From Candidatus Zixiibacteriota bacterium (GTDB lineage Bacteria; Zixibacteria; MSB-5A5; CAIYYT01), in NCBI GenBank assembly GCA_023134875.1, contig JAGLUH010000117.1, positions 1 through 7,713 of the forward strand: a DNA stretch of 7,713 nucleotides, read 5' to 3'. Both the position numbers and the translations under genes were made by a program. Under the pieces are notes generated by a model that worked only from the letters and a program-made list of their open reading frames with translations, was not told where the DNA came from and searched no databases. Positions 1 through 6,328 of this stretch are shown one piece after another. Position 1 is the stretch's first letter. Each line of letters starts with the position of its first letter.

Positions 1-2
1 AG

Positions 3-44
3 GTCAAAAGTCCTGCACTTTTGACGTCTCGCCATCAGGCGAGA
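3..44. repeat. Two adjacent perfect hairpins
   Basis: Two stem-loops lie back to back. The first pairs GTCAAAAGT (3-11) with ACTTTTGAC (17-25) around a 5-base loop. The second pairs TCTCGCC (27-33) with GGCGAGA (38-44) around a 4-base loop. They begin 20 bases beyond the stop codon of the minus-strand receiver gene. Neither is followed by a clear T-run on the minus strand, so a classical terminator is not supported. A REP-like repeat unit or a T-tract-poor transcript end are both possible. The window starts here, so any further repeat units to the left cannot be seen. Confidence 0.6.
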
Positions 45-63
45 AAACTCCCGTCATTACCAT

Positions 64-549
64 CTAACGGCAATCCTGCATCCGCTGACTGTAACTATGC
101 CAAAGAGAGTCAACTCGTAACACCTGCCGCAGCGTGTAGACCAATTCCGTGTTCCGAAACGGCTTGGCAAAATAACCATCCGCGCCGGCGGAGACAGCTT
201 TCTCCGGCGTGTACTCCCCCGCAAATCCGGTTATCAGGATAACGGGCACGTCGGGATAGTCTGACTTGATCTTGGCGAGAAGCTCCGTCCCCCACATCTT
301 GGGAAGGATTATATCGGATACAATGACATGGATACGCTCACGTTTCATGATATCGAGCGCTTCCTCCGCTGAGGCGGCCGCGATAACTGTGAACCACTCC
401 GCTTCCAGAAAATCAGTCAGCAGCTTGGTGATAGAGGGTTCATCGTCGACGACTAAAACCGTACGCCGACCGTTGGCGATTGCCTTTTGCGCCTTGGCGA
501 TAAGTGTTTCTTCGCAGATGGGTGGAGCAATGATGTTATTGACTCCCAT
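64..549 (-). CDS. Response regulator receiver protein (intact C-terminal receiver domain)
   Basis: This 161-residue reading frame contains one complete CheY-like receiver domain at about residues 30-147. The acidic pocket is D35/D36 in VLVVDDEPSI, the phospho-acceptor is D79 in IVSDIILP, the switch threonine is T107 in ILITG, and the conserved lysine is K129 in FAKPF. There is no DNA-binding or enzymatic output domain, so it would act as a cytoplasmic phospho-relay or protein-interaction module. The first 25 or so residues are not a natural N-terminus: they match the last strand and helix of a preceding receiver domain, whose coding sequence continues in frame upstream to about 718. The ATG at 549 has GGAG directly abutting it with no spacer, so it is a poor start. 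The protein is probably the tail of a longer tandem-receiver protein. The partner kinase is not in the window. The gene is divergent from the acyl-CoA operon; any functional link is unproven. Confidence 0.75.
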   Translation of the reverse strand: MGVNNIIAPPICEETLIAKAQKAIANGRRTVLVVDDEPSITKLLTDFLEAEWFTVIAAASAEEALDIMKRERIHVIVSDIILPKMWGTELLAKIKSDYPDVPVILITGFAGEYTPEKAVSAGADGYFAKPFRNTELVYTLRQVLRVDSLWHSYSQRMQDCR

Positions 550-724
550 CTCCAGGCACTGGTGGACGGTTTTCGAGTCAAACGAATCGCCGCTGATGAT
601 AACCGGTATCCAGTAAAGGCGCCGAGTAGTCCTGATATGCCGCAGAAGTCGCCAGAGCTGGCGCTTTATTCTGCCAATATCAACTATTACCAGGAGTGGA
701 TCGTCCGGCCTGGAGTATTCTCAT
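550..724 (-). pseudogene. Broken N-terminal receiver domain of the same response regulator
   Basis: Reading the frame of the downstream receiver gene back through 718 gives recognisable second-half receiver sequence: RPDDPLLVIVDIGR (phospho-acceptor strand), then IPVIISGDS (switch-residue strand), then MGVNNIIAPPI, where the usual K-P is P-P. In this frame there is no ATG, GTG or TTG before the TGA at 723-721. One base away, an ATG at 724-722 begins MRIL, a typical receiver first strand, behind a good AAAGGA ribosome binding site. That frame ends after 14 codons. Skipping one base would join MRIL to RPDDPLL. Even then about 40 residues, including the acidic pocket, would be missing between the first strand and the phospho-acceptor strand. 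I infer an internal deletion plus frameshift, or a sequence/assembly error. Confidence 0.6.
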
Positions 725-730
725 CGGGTT

Positions 731-736
731 TCCTTT
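731..736 (-). promoter_or_regulatory. Ribosome binding site for the receiver gene's original start
   Basis: AAAGGA on the minus strand lies six bases upstream of the ATG at 724-722. It is the only well-spaced Shine-Dalgarno sequence near this gene. It marks the probable original start, although that frame is now out of phase with the receiver domains. Confidence 0.5.
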
Positions 737-806
737 ACGTATTTTCACTACTCCCCGATGTGATGTCCATTTTCTTCAAATCGGCACCTGCATAAGTTTT
801 CTTCAG

Positions 807-819
807 AGGCGACTCGCCT
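807..819. promoter_or_regulatory. Short perfect palindrome, possible operator
   Basis: AGGCGA and TCGCCT flank a single central base. A stem with a one-base loop is unlikely as RNA, so a dimeric protein-binding site is the more natural reading. It is 56 bp upstream of the -35 box of the operon promoter. It could also arise by chance. Confidence 0.25.
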
Positions 820-872
820 GGTCGACAATTCCGTTTGCCGCAACACGGGCTGCCGCTTCACCAAGCCAAATT

Positions 873-887
873 CCTTGACTTTCAAGG
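873..887. promoter_or_regulatory. Inverted repeat over the -35 box, candidate operator
   Basis: CCTTGA (873-878) and TCAAGG (882-887) form a perfect 6-bp inverted repeat with a 3-base centre. The left arm and centre contain the TTGACT -35 hexamer. A dimeric regulator bound here would block RNA polymerase, so repression of the acyl-CoA operon is the likely role. The regulator is not encoded in the window. TetR- or MerR-type regulators often govern such acyl-CoA operons, but the family cannot be told from this site. Confidence 0.4.
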
Positions 888-903
888 GTAAGATAAGTAA
901 AAT
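875..903 (+). promoter_or_regulatory. Sigma-70-type promoter of the acyl-CoA operon
   Basis: TTGACT (875-880) is separated by exactly 17 bp from TAAAAT (898-903); each hexamer differs from consensus at one position. Transcription would start near 910, giving a leader of about 80 bases before the HMG-CoA synthase start at 988. It points into the operon, and no other good promoter is seen before the downstream genes. Confidence 0.6.
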
Positions 904-976
904 TGTTATTCTATTTGTGAGCGCGAGGTAGGCGCGTATCCAGGTTGAAAGAAGTGAATTGTTGACATACAGCAGC

Positions 977-981
977 AGAGG
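977..981 (+). promoter_or_regulatory. Ribosome binding site that sets the HMG-CoA synthase start
   Basis: AGAGG lies six bases before the ATG at 988. An in-frame TTG at 982 would extend the protein by two residues but would directly abut this site, so the ATG is preferred. Confidence 0.55.
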
Positions 982-987
982 TTGTCT

Positions 988-2043
988 ATGAGTAAACCAG
1001 TGGGAATTGTTGGTTACGGAGTGCATATTCCACGCTACCGTATCCGGGTTGAGGAAATCGCCAAGGTGTGGGGCGCGGATGCGCCTTCGTATAAAAGGGG
1101 TTTGGAACTGCGGGAGAAATCGGTCCCGCCGCCCGATTGTGATACGATCACACTTTCGGTGGAGGCCACCAAGCGCGCCCTCAAGCGGGCACAGATCGAT
1201 CCCGCCAAGATTGGCGCCATCTATATCGGTTCCGAGTCGCATCCGTACGCGGTCAAGCCATCGGGCACGACCGTTGCCGAGGCGATCGGCGCCACGCCGG
1301 ATATTCATTGCGCCGACCTGGAGTTCGCCTGTAAGGCGGGCAGCGAGGGGATGTATATCGCCCTCTCGCATGTCAAGGCAGGCGAGATGGAATACGCTCT
1401 CGGCATTGCCGCCGATACCTCGCAGGGGGCGCCATCCGATGCGCTGGAATACTCCGCCTCCGCCGGTGCCGCCGCCTTTATCATGGGCAGGAAAAATATC
1501 TTGGCAGAGATTGAATACACCCACTCTTTTATGACCGATACCCCCGATTTCTGGCGGCGCGAGCATGAGTTCTACCCGCAGCACGCCGGCCGCTATACCG
1601 GCGAACCCGCCTATTTCAAACATACTCTCGGTTGCGCCAAGGCATTGCTCAAGAAAGCGGGCGCCGAGCCGGGTGATTTTAAGTACGCTGTTTTCCACCA
1701 GCCCAACGGCAAGTTCCCGATGCGAGTCGGCAAGATGCTCGGCTTCAAAACCAAGCAGATCGAACAGGGCTGGTTGGCGCCCCGACTGGGCAACACCTAT
1801 TCCGGCGCATCGCCGATGGGGCTTGCCGCCATACTTGACGTCGCCAAACCGGGTGATCGTATCTTCATGGTATCCTATGGTTCCGGCGCCGGTTCCGACG
1901 GTTTCATCTGGAAGGCCACCGATAAGCTGCCGGCAGTTCAGAAGGTGACCACACAAACTTATGCCCTGCTTGACGAGAAAAAGTTCTATCTCGACTACGG
2001 CACCTATGCCAAGTTCCGCCGCAAAATCCTCAAGAACTACTAA
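988..2043 (+). CDS. Archaeal-type hydroxymethylglutaryl-CoA synthase
   Basis: This 351-residue thiolase-fold enzyme condenses acetyl-CoA with acetoacetyl-CoA to give HMG-CoA and free CoA. The length and the start ([19 protein letters not shown]) match the short archaeal HMG-CoA synthase family better than bacterial MvaS. The expected catalytic triad is visible: E83 in YIGSESHPY, nucleophile C115 in DLEFACKAG, and H237 in [10 protein letters not shown]. The glycine-rich C-terminal motif [10 protein letters not shown] is at 297-306. It is the first gene of the operon and is followed after 13 bases by a thiolase and then a DUF35 protein. In Methanothermococcus those three gene products form one complex that passes acetoacetyl-CoA between active sites, so a similar complex is likely here. 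The downstream hydratase and carboxylase link its product to 3-methylglutaconyl-CoA and 3-methylcrotonyl-CoA. A related ketoacyl synthase with another acyl substrate is a less likely alternative. Confidence 0.88.
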   Translation: MSKPVGIVGYGVHIPRYRIRVEEIAKVWGADAPSYKRGLELREKSVPPPDCDTITLSVEATKRALKRAQIDPAKIGAIYIGSESHPYAVKPSGTTVAEAIGATPDIHCADLEFACKAGSEGMYIALSHVKAGEMEYALGIAADTSQGAPSDALEYSASAGAAAFIMGRKNILAEIEYTHSFMTDTPDFWRREHEFYPQHAGRYTGEPAYFKHTLGCAKALLKKAGAEPGDFKYAVFHQPNGKFPMRVGKMLGFKTKQIEQGWLAPRLGNTYSGASPMGLAAILDVAKPGDRIFMVSYGSGAGSDGFIWKATDKLPAVQKVTTQTYALLDEKKFYLDYGTYAKFRRKILKNY

Positions 2044-2056
2044 GGAGCATGTAAAT

Positions 2057-3214
2057 ATGAGAGATGTAGCAATAATCGGCGTCGGCATCCAGAAATGGGG
2101 CGAGTTATGGGAGAAATCATTCCGCGATATCTTTGTCGAAGCCGCCCTCAATGCGCTTGACGACGCTAAAATAGACAAACTGGACAGTATGTATATCGGC
2201 TGCATGTCAAGCGGCCTGTTCGTCGGCCAGGAGCATGTCGCTTCGGTGATGGCCGACTACCTCGGCCAGCGTCATCTGGCGGCGACCCGGGTCGAGTCGG
2301 CCTGCGCCTCCGGCGGCCTGGCGCTCCGTTGCGGCCTTATTGAAATCGCCTCCGGCATGAGCGATCTGGTGCTGGCGGGCGGCGTCGAGAAGATGACCGA
2401 TGTCTCCGGTGATGGCGCCACTTATGCCCTCGCCACTGCGGCTGATCAGGAATATGAGTGTTATCATGGCGCGACCTTTCCCGGTCTTTACGCCTTGATG
2501 GCGCGCGCTCACATGAAGAAATATGGCACGACGCGTGACCAACTGGCCAGTGTGGCGGTGAAAAACCATGATAACGGCAGTCTCAATCCCAATGCGCAGT
2601 ATCCTTTCAAAGTAACGCTTGAGGGCGTTAAGAATTCGGTGATGATCGCTGAACCGCTGCGCATTCTTGACTGTTCGCCAATCACTGACGGCGCGGCGGC
2701 GCTGATTCTCTGTCCTTATGAACGAGCGCGGGAGTTCACCGACAAGCCGGTGATCAAAGTCACCGGTTCCGGTCACGCAACTGATTCCATCGCCCTGCAT
2801 GACCGCACGAGCCTGACCACGCTCGACGGTGTCAAGGTTGCCGGGCAGAGGGCTCTCAAGATGGCGGGGCGAAAGCTTGATGATATTGACCTGGTGGAAG
2901 TGCACGACTGTTTCACCATCGCCGAGATCATTGTCTCCGAATCGCTTGGTTTCTTCAAGCCGGGGCAGGGGGGGGCTGCCTGTGAAGCGGGTGAGACCCG
3001 TATCGACGGCAAGATCCCCATCAACCCCTCCGGTGGTCTGAAGTCGAAAGGTCATCCGGTTGGCGCTACCGGCATTGCCCAGGTAGTTGAAATCGTTCAC
3101 CAGTTGCGCGGTGAGGCGGGCAAGCGCCAGGTCAAAAACGCCAGGATCGGTATGGCCCAGAACATGGGTGGTTCGGGCGGCAGCTCGGTTGTTCATATCA
3201 TGGAGGTGGAGTAA
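2057..3214 (+). CDS. Acetoacetyl-CoA thiolase (acetyl-CoA C-acetyltransferase, SCP-x/archaeal type)
   Basis: This 385-residue thiolase condenses two acetyl-CoA to acetoacetyl-CoA, or runs in reverse. The nucleophilic cysteine is C83 in VESACASGG. The SCP-x-type motif EVHDCF places H283 and C285, and GHPVGATG (332-339) carries the second catalytic histidine, H333. The C-terminal CxG cysteine of classical thiolases is replaced (QNMGGSGG). In the SCP-x group the cysteine of the HDCF motif takes that role, so the enzyme should be active. The frame is open further upstream, inside the HMG-CoA synthase gene, but the ATG at 2057 is chosen because AAGGAG (2042-2047) precedes it and the protein then begins at the family start, [10 protein letters not shown]. 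Its stop overlaps the next start by one base, indicating translational coupling with DUF35. The neighbours argue for a channelled HMG-CoA synthesis complex. A run of eight G at 2968-2975 lies inside the gene. Confidence 0.87.
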   Translation: MRDVAIIGVGIQKWGELWEKSFRDIFVEAALNALDDAKIDKLDSMYIGCMSSGLFVGQEHVASVMADYLGQRHLAATRVESACASGGLALRCGLIEIASGMSDLVLAGGVEKMTDVSGDGATYALATAADQEYECYHGATFPGLYALMARAHMKKYGTTRDQLASVAVKNHDNGSLNPNAQYPFKVTLEGVKNSVMIAEPLRILDCSPITDGAAALILCPYERAREFTDKPVIKVTGSGHATDSIALHDRTSLTTLDGVKVAGQRALKMAGRKLDDIDLVEVHDCFTIAEIIVSESLGFFKPGQGGAACEAGETRIDGKIPINPSGGLKSKGHPVGATGIAQVVEIVHQLRGEAGKRQVKNARIGMAQNMGGSGGSSVVHIMEVE

Positions 3215-3606
3215 TGAATCCGGCAAGATACGCGCGCGAAATCCCGCATCGGTACCGGTTAGAAGCCGCTAAATGTAAAAAATGCGGCGCGGTGTTTTTC
3301 CCGCACCGGCTGATCTGTCTCAAATGCGGTCATCGGCAGTTTGAGACAATTAAGATTTCTGAGCATGGTAAACTGGAGACATTTACCGTCATCCATACGC
3401 CGGCTTCCGATTTCAAGGATCAGTCGCCCTTTGCGCTGGGGATTTGCAAGTTTCCCGAAGGTGTCAGGATCACGGCGCAGATCGTTGACATCGATCTGGA
3501 GAAAGTCAGGATCGGCATGAAGCTGCAGGTCGAATTCCGGCGGATTCAGACTGATGGCCATGCCGGTATTCTTTCTTATGGCTATAAATTTGTGCCGGTG
3601 ATTTAA
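3214..3606 (+). CDS. DUF35 zinc-ribbon/OB-fold protein, partner of thiolase and HMG-CoA synthase
   Basis: This 130-residue protein has an N-terminal rubredoxin-like zinc ribbon with cysteines C21, C24, C35 and C38, in two CxxCG knuckles, followed by an OB-fold region from about residue 45 to the end. Proteins of this family are non-catalytic scaffolds. In the archaeal complex the DUF35 subunit bridges thiolase and HMG-CoA synthase and contributes to a shared CoA-binding site. The gene order here is the same, and the start codon overlaps the thiolase stop (TAATG) with GGAGG seven bases upstream, so the three proteins are probably made in step. It has no signal peptide or membrane segment and should be cytoplasmic. 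DUF35 proteins also partner other thiolases, but the neighbours make this role the most likely. Confidence 0.85.
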   Translation: MNPARYAREIPHRYRLEAAKCKKCGAVFFPHRLICLKCGHRQFETIKISEHGKLETFTVIHTPASDFKDQSPFALGICKFPEGVRITAQIVDIDLEKVRIGMKLQVEFRRIQTDGHAGILSYGYKFVPVI

Positions 3607-3610
3607 GCTG

Positions 3611-5218
3611 ATGTATCGTATCGAATCAAAGATCGACACTTCATCCTCGGACTACAAAGCTAACTGCGAGGAAAACAAGCGACTGATCGAGGAGTTGAAG
3701 GAACGCCTCGAACGTGTGCGCCGCGGCGGGCCGCCGAAGGCGGTCGAGCGCCACAAAAAGCGGGGGAAGCTGACTGTACGCGAACGACTCAAACTACTCT
3801 TCGATGACAACACGCCCTTTCTGGAGTTGTCGCCACTGGCCGCCTATGATATGTATGACAATGCCGCGCCGGCGGCAAGTATGGTTACCGGTGTCGGCGT
3901 CGTGCATGGTCGCGAGGTGCTGGTAATCGCCAATGATGCTACGGTAAAAGGCGGCACCTATTTTCCGATGACGATCAAGAAGCATATCCGTGCCCAGGAA
4001 GTCGCCCGTCGCAACAACCTGCCCTGTATCTATCTGGTCGATTCCGGCGGCATTTTCCTGCCCGAACAGGCGGGGACTTTTCCTGATAAAGATCATTTCG
4101 GCAAGATCTTCTACAACCAGGCGACTCTCTCCGCGGAAAAGATCGCCCAGATCGCGGTCGTGCTCGGCAGTTGTACCGCGGGCGGCGCGTATGTGCCGGC
4201 GATGTCGGATGAAACGATCATTGTCCGCAAGCAGGGGACGATCTTTATCGGCGGACCGCCGCTGGTCAAGGCTGCTACCGGTGAAGAGGTCTCGGATGAA
4301 GACCTGGGCGGCGCTGATGTGCACTGCCGCATCTCCGGAACCGCCGATCATTACGCCACCAACGAAGAACATGCCCTGGCCATCTGCCGCAACATCATCG
4401 AGACTCTCGATCGGCCGCCCAAGTTTGAGTTGGATCGCAAGCCGGTGGAGGAACCGTACTATGATCCCGAAGAACTCTACGGTGTTGTCCCCACCAATCT
4501 CAAGCAGCCTTATGATATCCGCGAGTTGATAGCGCGGGTTGTCGATGGCAGCCGTTTCCAGGAGTTCAAGGCGCTCTACGGCGTCACCCTGGTGACCGGC
4601 TTCGCACGCATTCACGGTTATCCGGTCGGCATCATCGGCAACAACGGCGTGCTCTTCAGCGAGTCATCCCTCAAGGGTGCCCACTTCATCGAGTTATGCG
4701 CCCTGCGCCGCATACCATTGATCTTCCTCCAGAATATCACCGGCTTTATCGTTGGCAAGCAGTACGAACATGGCGGTATCGCCCGAGACGGCGCCAAGAT
4801 GGTGCATGCTGTTGCCAACGCCCAGGTGCCGAAGTTTACTGTGGTCGTCGGCGGTTCTTACGGCGCCGGCAATTATGCCATGTGCGGGCGCGGCTATCAT
4901 CCCAATTTCCTCTGGATGTGGCCGGCCAGTAGAATCTGTGTTATGGGTGGTGATCAGGCCGCCGGTGTTCTTTGGACGGTGAAGAAAACGCAACTGACAA
5001 GGCAAGGGGTCGAAACGACTCCTGAGATGGAGGCGGAGTTCAAGGCGCCGACCCAGGCAAAGTACGAACAGGAATCGACGCCATACTATTCCACCGCTCA
5101 CCTCTGGGATGATGGCATTATTGACCCCGTTAAGACCAGGGACCTGCTGGGATTGGCGATCGCGACCTCGTTGAACAAGCAGATTGATGAAATGAAATTT
5201 GGTATATTCAGGATGTAA
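3611..5218 (+). CDS. liuB: 3-methylcrotonyl-CoA carboxylase, carboxyltransferase (beta) subunit
   Basis: This 535-residue subunit transfers CO2 from carboxybiotin to 3-methylcrotonyl-CoA, giving 3-methylglutaconyl-CoA. It has two crotonase-fold halves. The N half includes VDSGG (144-148), [15 protein letters not shown] (161-175) and the oxyanion-type loop [15 protein letters not shown] (187-201). The C half includes QNITGF (374-379), [14 protein letters not shown] (414-427) and [10 protein letters not shown] (445-454). It ends FGIFRM, like the mitochondrial MCC beta subunit. These motifs separate it from propionyl- and acetyl-CoA carboxyltransferases. The substrate loop reads SGGIFLPEQ where I expect SGGANLPRQ in this family. 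The start at 3611 is four bases after the DUF35 stop and lacks a strong ribosome binding site, so translational coupling is likely. Its biotin carboxylase partner is probably the gene at 6329. Geranyl-CoA carboxylase is a less likely alternative. Confidence 0.9.
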   Translation: MYRIESKIDTSSSDYKANCEENKRLIEELKERLERVRRGGPPKAVERHKKRGKLTVRERLKLLFDDNTPFLELSPLAAYDMYDNAAPAASMVTGVGVVHGREVLVIANDATVKGGTYFPMTIKKHIRAQEVARRNNLPCIYLVDSGGIFLPEQAGTFPDKDHFGKIFYNQATLSAEKIAQIAVVLGSCTAGGAYVPAMSDETIIVRKQGTIFIGGPPLVKAATGEEVSDEDLGGADVHCRISGTADHYATNEEHALAICRNIIETLDRPPKFELDRKPVEEPYYDPEELYGVVPTNLKQPYDIRELIARVVDGSRFQEFKALYGVTLVTGFARIHGYPVGIIGNNGVLFSESSLKGAHFIELCALRRIPLIFLQNITGFIVGKQYEHGGIARDGAKMVHAVANAQVPKFTVVVGGSYGAGNYAMCGRGYHPNFLWMWPASRICVMGGDQAAGVLWTVKKTQLTRQGVETTPEMEAEFKAPTQAKYEQESTPYYSTAHLWDDGIIDPVKTRDLLGLAIATSLNKQIDEMKFGIFRM

Positions 5219-5220
5219 CC

Positions 5221-6015
5221 ATGAACAGTGGCAAGACAGTTCGAGTTGAGCGGCAGGGACCGGTGGCGCGGGTGATCTTCTGTCGGCCGGAGATACACAA
5301 CGCCTTTAACGACCAGGTGATCGACGAAACGACCTTTGCGTTCAGCAAGCTGAAGACCGATCTCGATACGCGGGTGGTAATACTGACCGGCGAGGGCAAA
5401 TCATTTTGCGCCGGTGCCGATCTCAACTGGATGCGGCGGGTCAAAGAGTACGCTTACGAGGACAATCTGGAAGAGTCGCGCCGCCTGGCCGATCTGTTCT
5501 ACAATATCTATTCGTTCCCCAAGCCGGTGATCGGCCGCATCAACGGAGCCGCCATTGGCGGCGGTACCGGATTTGTCGCCGTAACCGATATTGCCGTCGC
5601 GGCACAGAGTGCGATCTTCTCCTTTAGTGAAGTCAAGATCGGCGTCGTGCCCGCCTGTATTTCTCCTTATGTGATCAAGCGTGTCGGCCAGGGTCGGGCG
5701 CGTGAATTTTTCCTCACCGGCGAACGGCTGACCGCCGAGCGGGCGTTGACAGCGGGGCTGGTCAATCGGGTAGTCCCCGACGATATGCTCGATGCCACTG
5801 TCAATGGTTTGGTTGAGTCACTTCTATCATCCGGCCCACAGGCGATTGCCGTCTGCAAAGACCTGCTACAAAACGTACCCGGTCTCACGGTGGAGCAGTT
5901 CAGGGAATATACCGCGCGAGTGATCGCTGATCTGCGGCAGTCGGCAGAGGGGCAGGAGGGGATGGATGCCTTCCTGAACAAACGCAAACCAAACTGGGTA
6001 ATCGAAAAGGAATAG
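5221..6015 (+). CDS. liuC: 3-methylglutaconyl-CoA hydratase (enoyl-CoA hydratase family)
   Basis: This 264-residue crotonase-fold enzyme interconverts 3-methylglutaconyl-CoA and HMG-CoA. The oxyanion and CoA loop SFCAGADLNWM (61-71) is typical of LiuC-type hydratases, and the second oxyanion loop is AAIGGG (110-115). The catalytic glutamate corresponding to rat E164 is E137 in FSEVKIGVVPA. The position of the other glutamate (rat E144) is G117 in GGGTGF, so only one of the two classical acids is present. From memory, other LiuC-like proteins share this feature. The C-terminal FLNKRKPNW (251-259) is also typical of this family. The ATG is two bases after the carboxylase stop, with AGGA overlapping the end of that gene. 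Its product or substrate is exactly what the HMG-CoA synthase and the carboxylase handle, which supports the assignment. A general enoyl-CoA hydratase role is the main alternative. Confidence 0.87.
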   Translation: MNSGKTVRVERQGPVARVIFCRPEIHNAFNDQVIDETTFAFSKLKTDLDTRVVILTGEGKSFCAGADLNWMRRVKEYAYEDNLEESRRLADLFYNIYSFPKPVIGRINGAAIGGGTGFVAVTDIAVAAQSAIFSFSEVKIGVVPACISPYVIKRVGQGRAREFFLTGERLTAERALTAGLVNRVVPDDMLDATVNGLVESLLSSGPQAIAVCKDLLQNVPGLTVEQFREYTARVIADLRQSAEGQEGMDAFLNKRKPNWVIEKE

Positions 6016-6121
6016 AAGACTGTGACCAGTGTACCTGAGAATGTATCAGGTTCCGAACGAAATCCGCCGCGTGCGGATGGAGTGAGAATCCTGACAACAA
6101 GATACTGGATTCAACTCGTAG

Positions 6122-6141
6122 GGGCACAGCGGGCTGTGCCC
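6122..6141. repeat. Hairpin with a 9-bp arm, GGGCACAGC/GCTGTGCCC
   Basis: Two perfectly complementary 9-base arms flank two bases, so as RNA it would form an 8-bp stem with a 4-base loop. No T-run follows. It is part of the palindromic cluster between the hydratase and biotin carboxylase genes. Confidence 0.65.
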
Positions 6142-6157
6142 TTGGGTCCTTGTAAGC

Positions 6158-6179
6158 GGCAGACGTCCGCGTCTGCCCC
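6158..6179. repeat. Palindromic repeat, copy 1
   Basis: GGCAGACG (6158-6165) pairs with CGTCTGCC (6170-6177) around a TCCG loop. All 22 bases recur identically at 6284-6305, and a TGGTCA follows both copies at different distances. Two identical copies 126 bases apart suggest a dispersed genomic repeat rather than chance. Confidence 0.75.
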
Positions 6180-6241
6180 TGCCCCCTGGTCATCCAGTGA
6201 ACGGGCAGGTCGGGAGCCCTGCCGCGCACGTAAGAATTGTC

Positions 6242-6261
6242 ATTCCCGTGAAAACGGGAAT
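6242..6261. repeat. dRS3-like palindrome, ATTCCC-N8-GGGAAT
   Basis: ATTCCCGT (6242-6249) pairs with ACGGGAAT (6254-6261) around a GAAA tetraloop. This fits the ATTCCC-N8-GGGAAT form described for the dRS3 repeat of Neisseria and resembles palindromes common in many bacterial genomes. Its translations give the familiar artefact peptides RENGNP (plus strand) and LDSRFHGND (minus strand). Confidence 0.7.
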
Positions 6262-6283
6262 CCAGTCCTGGCCTTCTGTGGGT

Positions 6284-6305
6284 GGCAGACGTCCGCGTCT
6301 GCCCC
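6284..6305. repeat. Palindromic repeat, copy 2
   Basis: This is an identical second copy of the 22-base hairpin at 6158-6179. It ends 23 bases before the biotin carboxylase start codon, so as RNA it could affect translation initiation of that gene. Confidence 0.75.
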
Positions 6306-6328
6306 TTGGTCAATGAGTCTGACAAAAC

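Larger units (their letters stand above)
725..987. other. Divergent intergenic control region
   Basis: No convincing gene lies between the broken receiver gene and the HMG-CoA synthase. The region holds the plus-strand promoter at 875-903, an inverted repeat over its -35 box, a second short palindrome at 807-819, and the ribosome binding sites of the flanking genes. I could not find a convincing minus-strand promoter for the receiver gene. Confidence 0.6.
6016..6328. repeat. Palindrome-rich intergenic repeat cluster splitting the operon
   Basis: This 313-base gap separates the hydratase and biotin carboxylase genes, while all other junctions in the operon are 13 bases or less. It holds at least seven perfect or near-perfect hairpins, several of which are listed separately. 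Weaker ones are ACCTGA/TCAGGT (6033-6051), ATCCGC/GCGGAT (6062-6078), GAATCC/GGATTC (6086-6112) and GGCAGG/CCTGCC (6204-6223). None is followed by a T-run, so readthrough into the biotin carboxylase gene is possible. Open frames crossing it are low-complexity products of the repeats. It looks like an accumulation of small non-coding palindromic elements inserted into the operon. No promoter for the downstream gene was recognised. Confidence 0.7.

Noticed and set aside
962..967. Perfect TTGACA -35 hexamer just before the HMG-CoA synthase
   Set aside because: The -10 position 17 bp downstream reads TCTATG and falls on the start codon, so no usable promoter results.
982..984. TTG as the HMG-CoA synthase start
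   Set aside because: It abuts the ribosome binding site with no spacer. The ATG at 988 has a six-base spacer and gives the family N-terminus.
1961..2056. Upstream extension of the thiolase by 32 codons
   Set aside because: It would lie within the HMG-CoA synthase gene and encode unrelated sequence. The ATG at 2057 has AAGGAG upstream and matches the family start.
748..2205. Long minus-strand open frame of 485 codons opposite the HMG-CoA synthase gene
   Set aside because: It is antisense to a gene with full catalytic motifs, has no recognisable domain, and its composition is that of a codon-bias shadow.
2207..3226. Minus-strand open frame of 339 codons opposite the thiolase gene
   Set aside because: It lies entirely antisense to a clear thiolase, with no motifs of its own.
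3794..4615. Minus-strand open frame of 273 codons opposite the carboxyltransferase gene
   Set aside because: It is antisense to a motif-complete gene and shows no domain.
6033..6078. Intrinsic terminator after the hydratase gene
   Set aside because: Two 6-bp stems are present but neither is followed by a T-run, so termination is not supported.
6158..6305. Possible CRISPR array
   Set aside because: There are only two identical copies, the material between them is other palindromes, and there is no regular repeat-spacer spacing and no cas gene.
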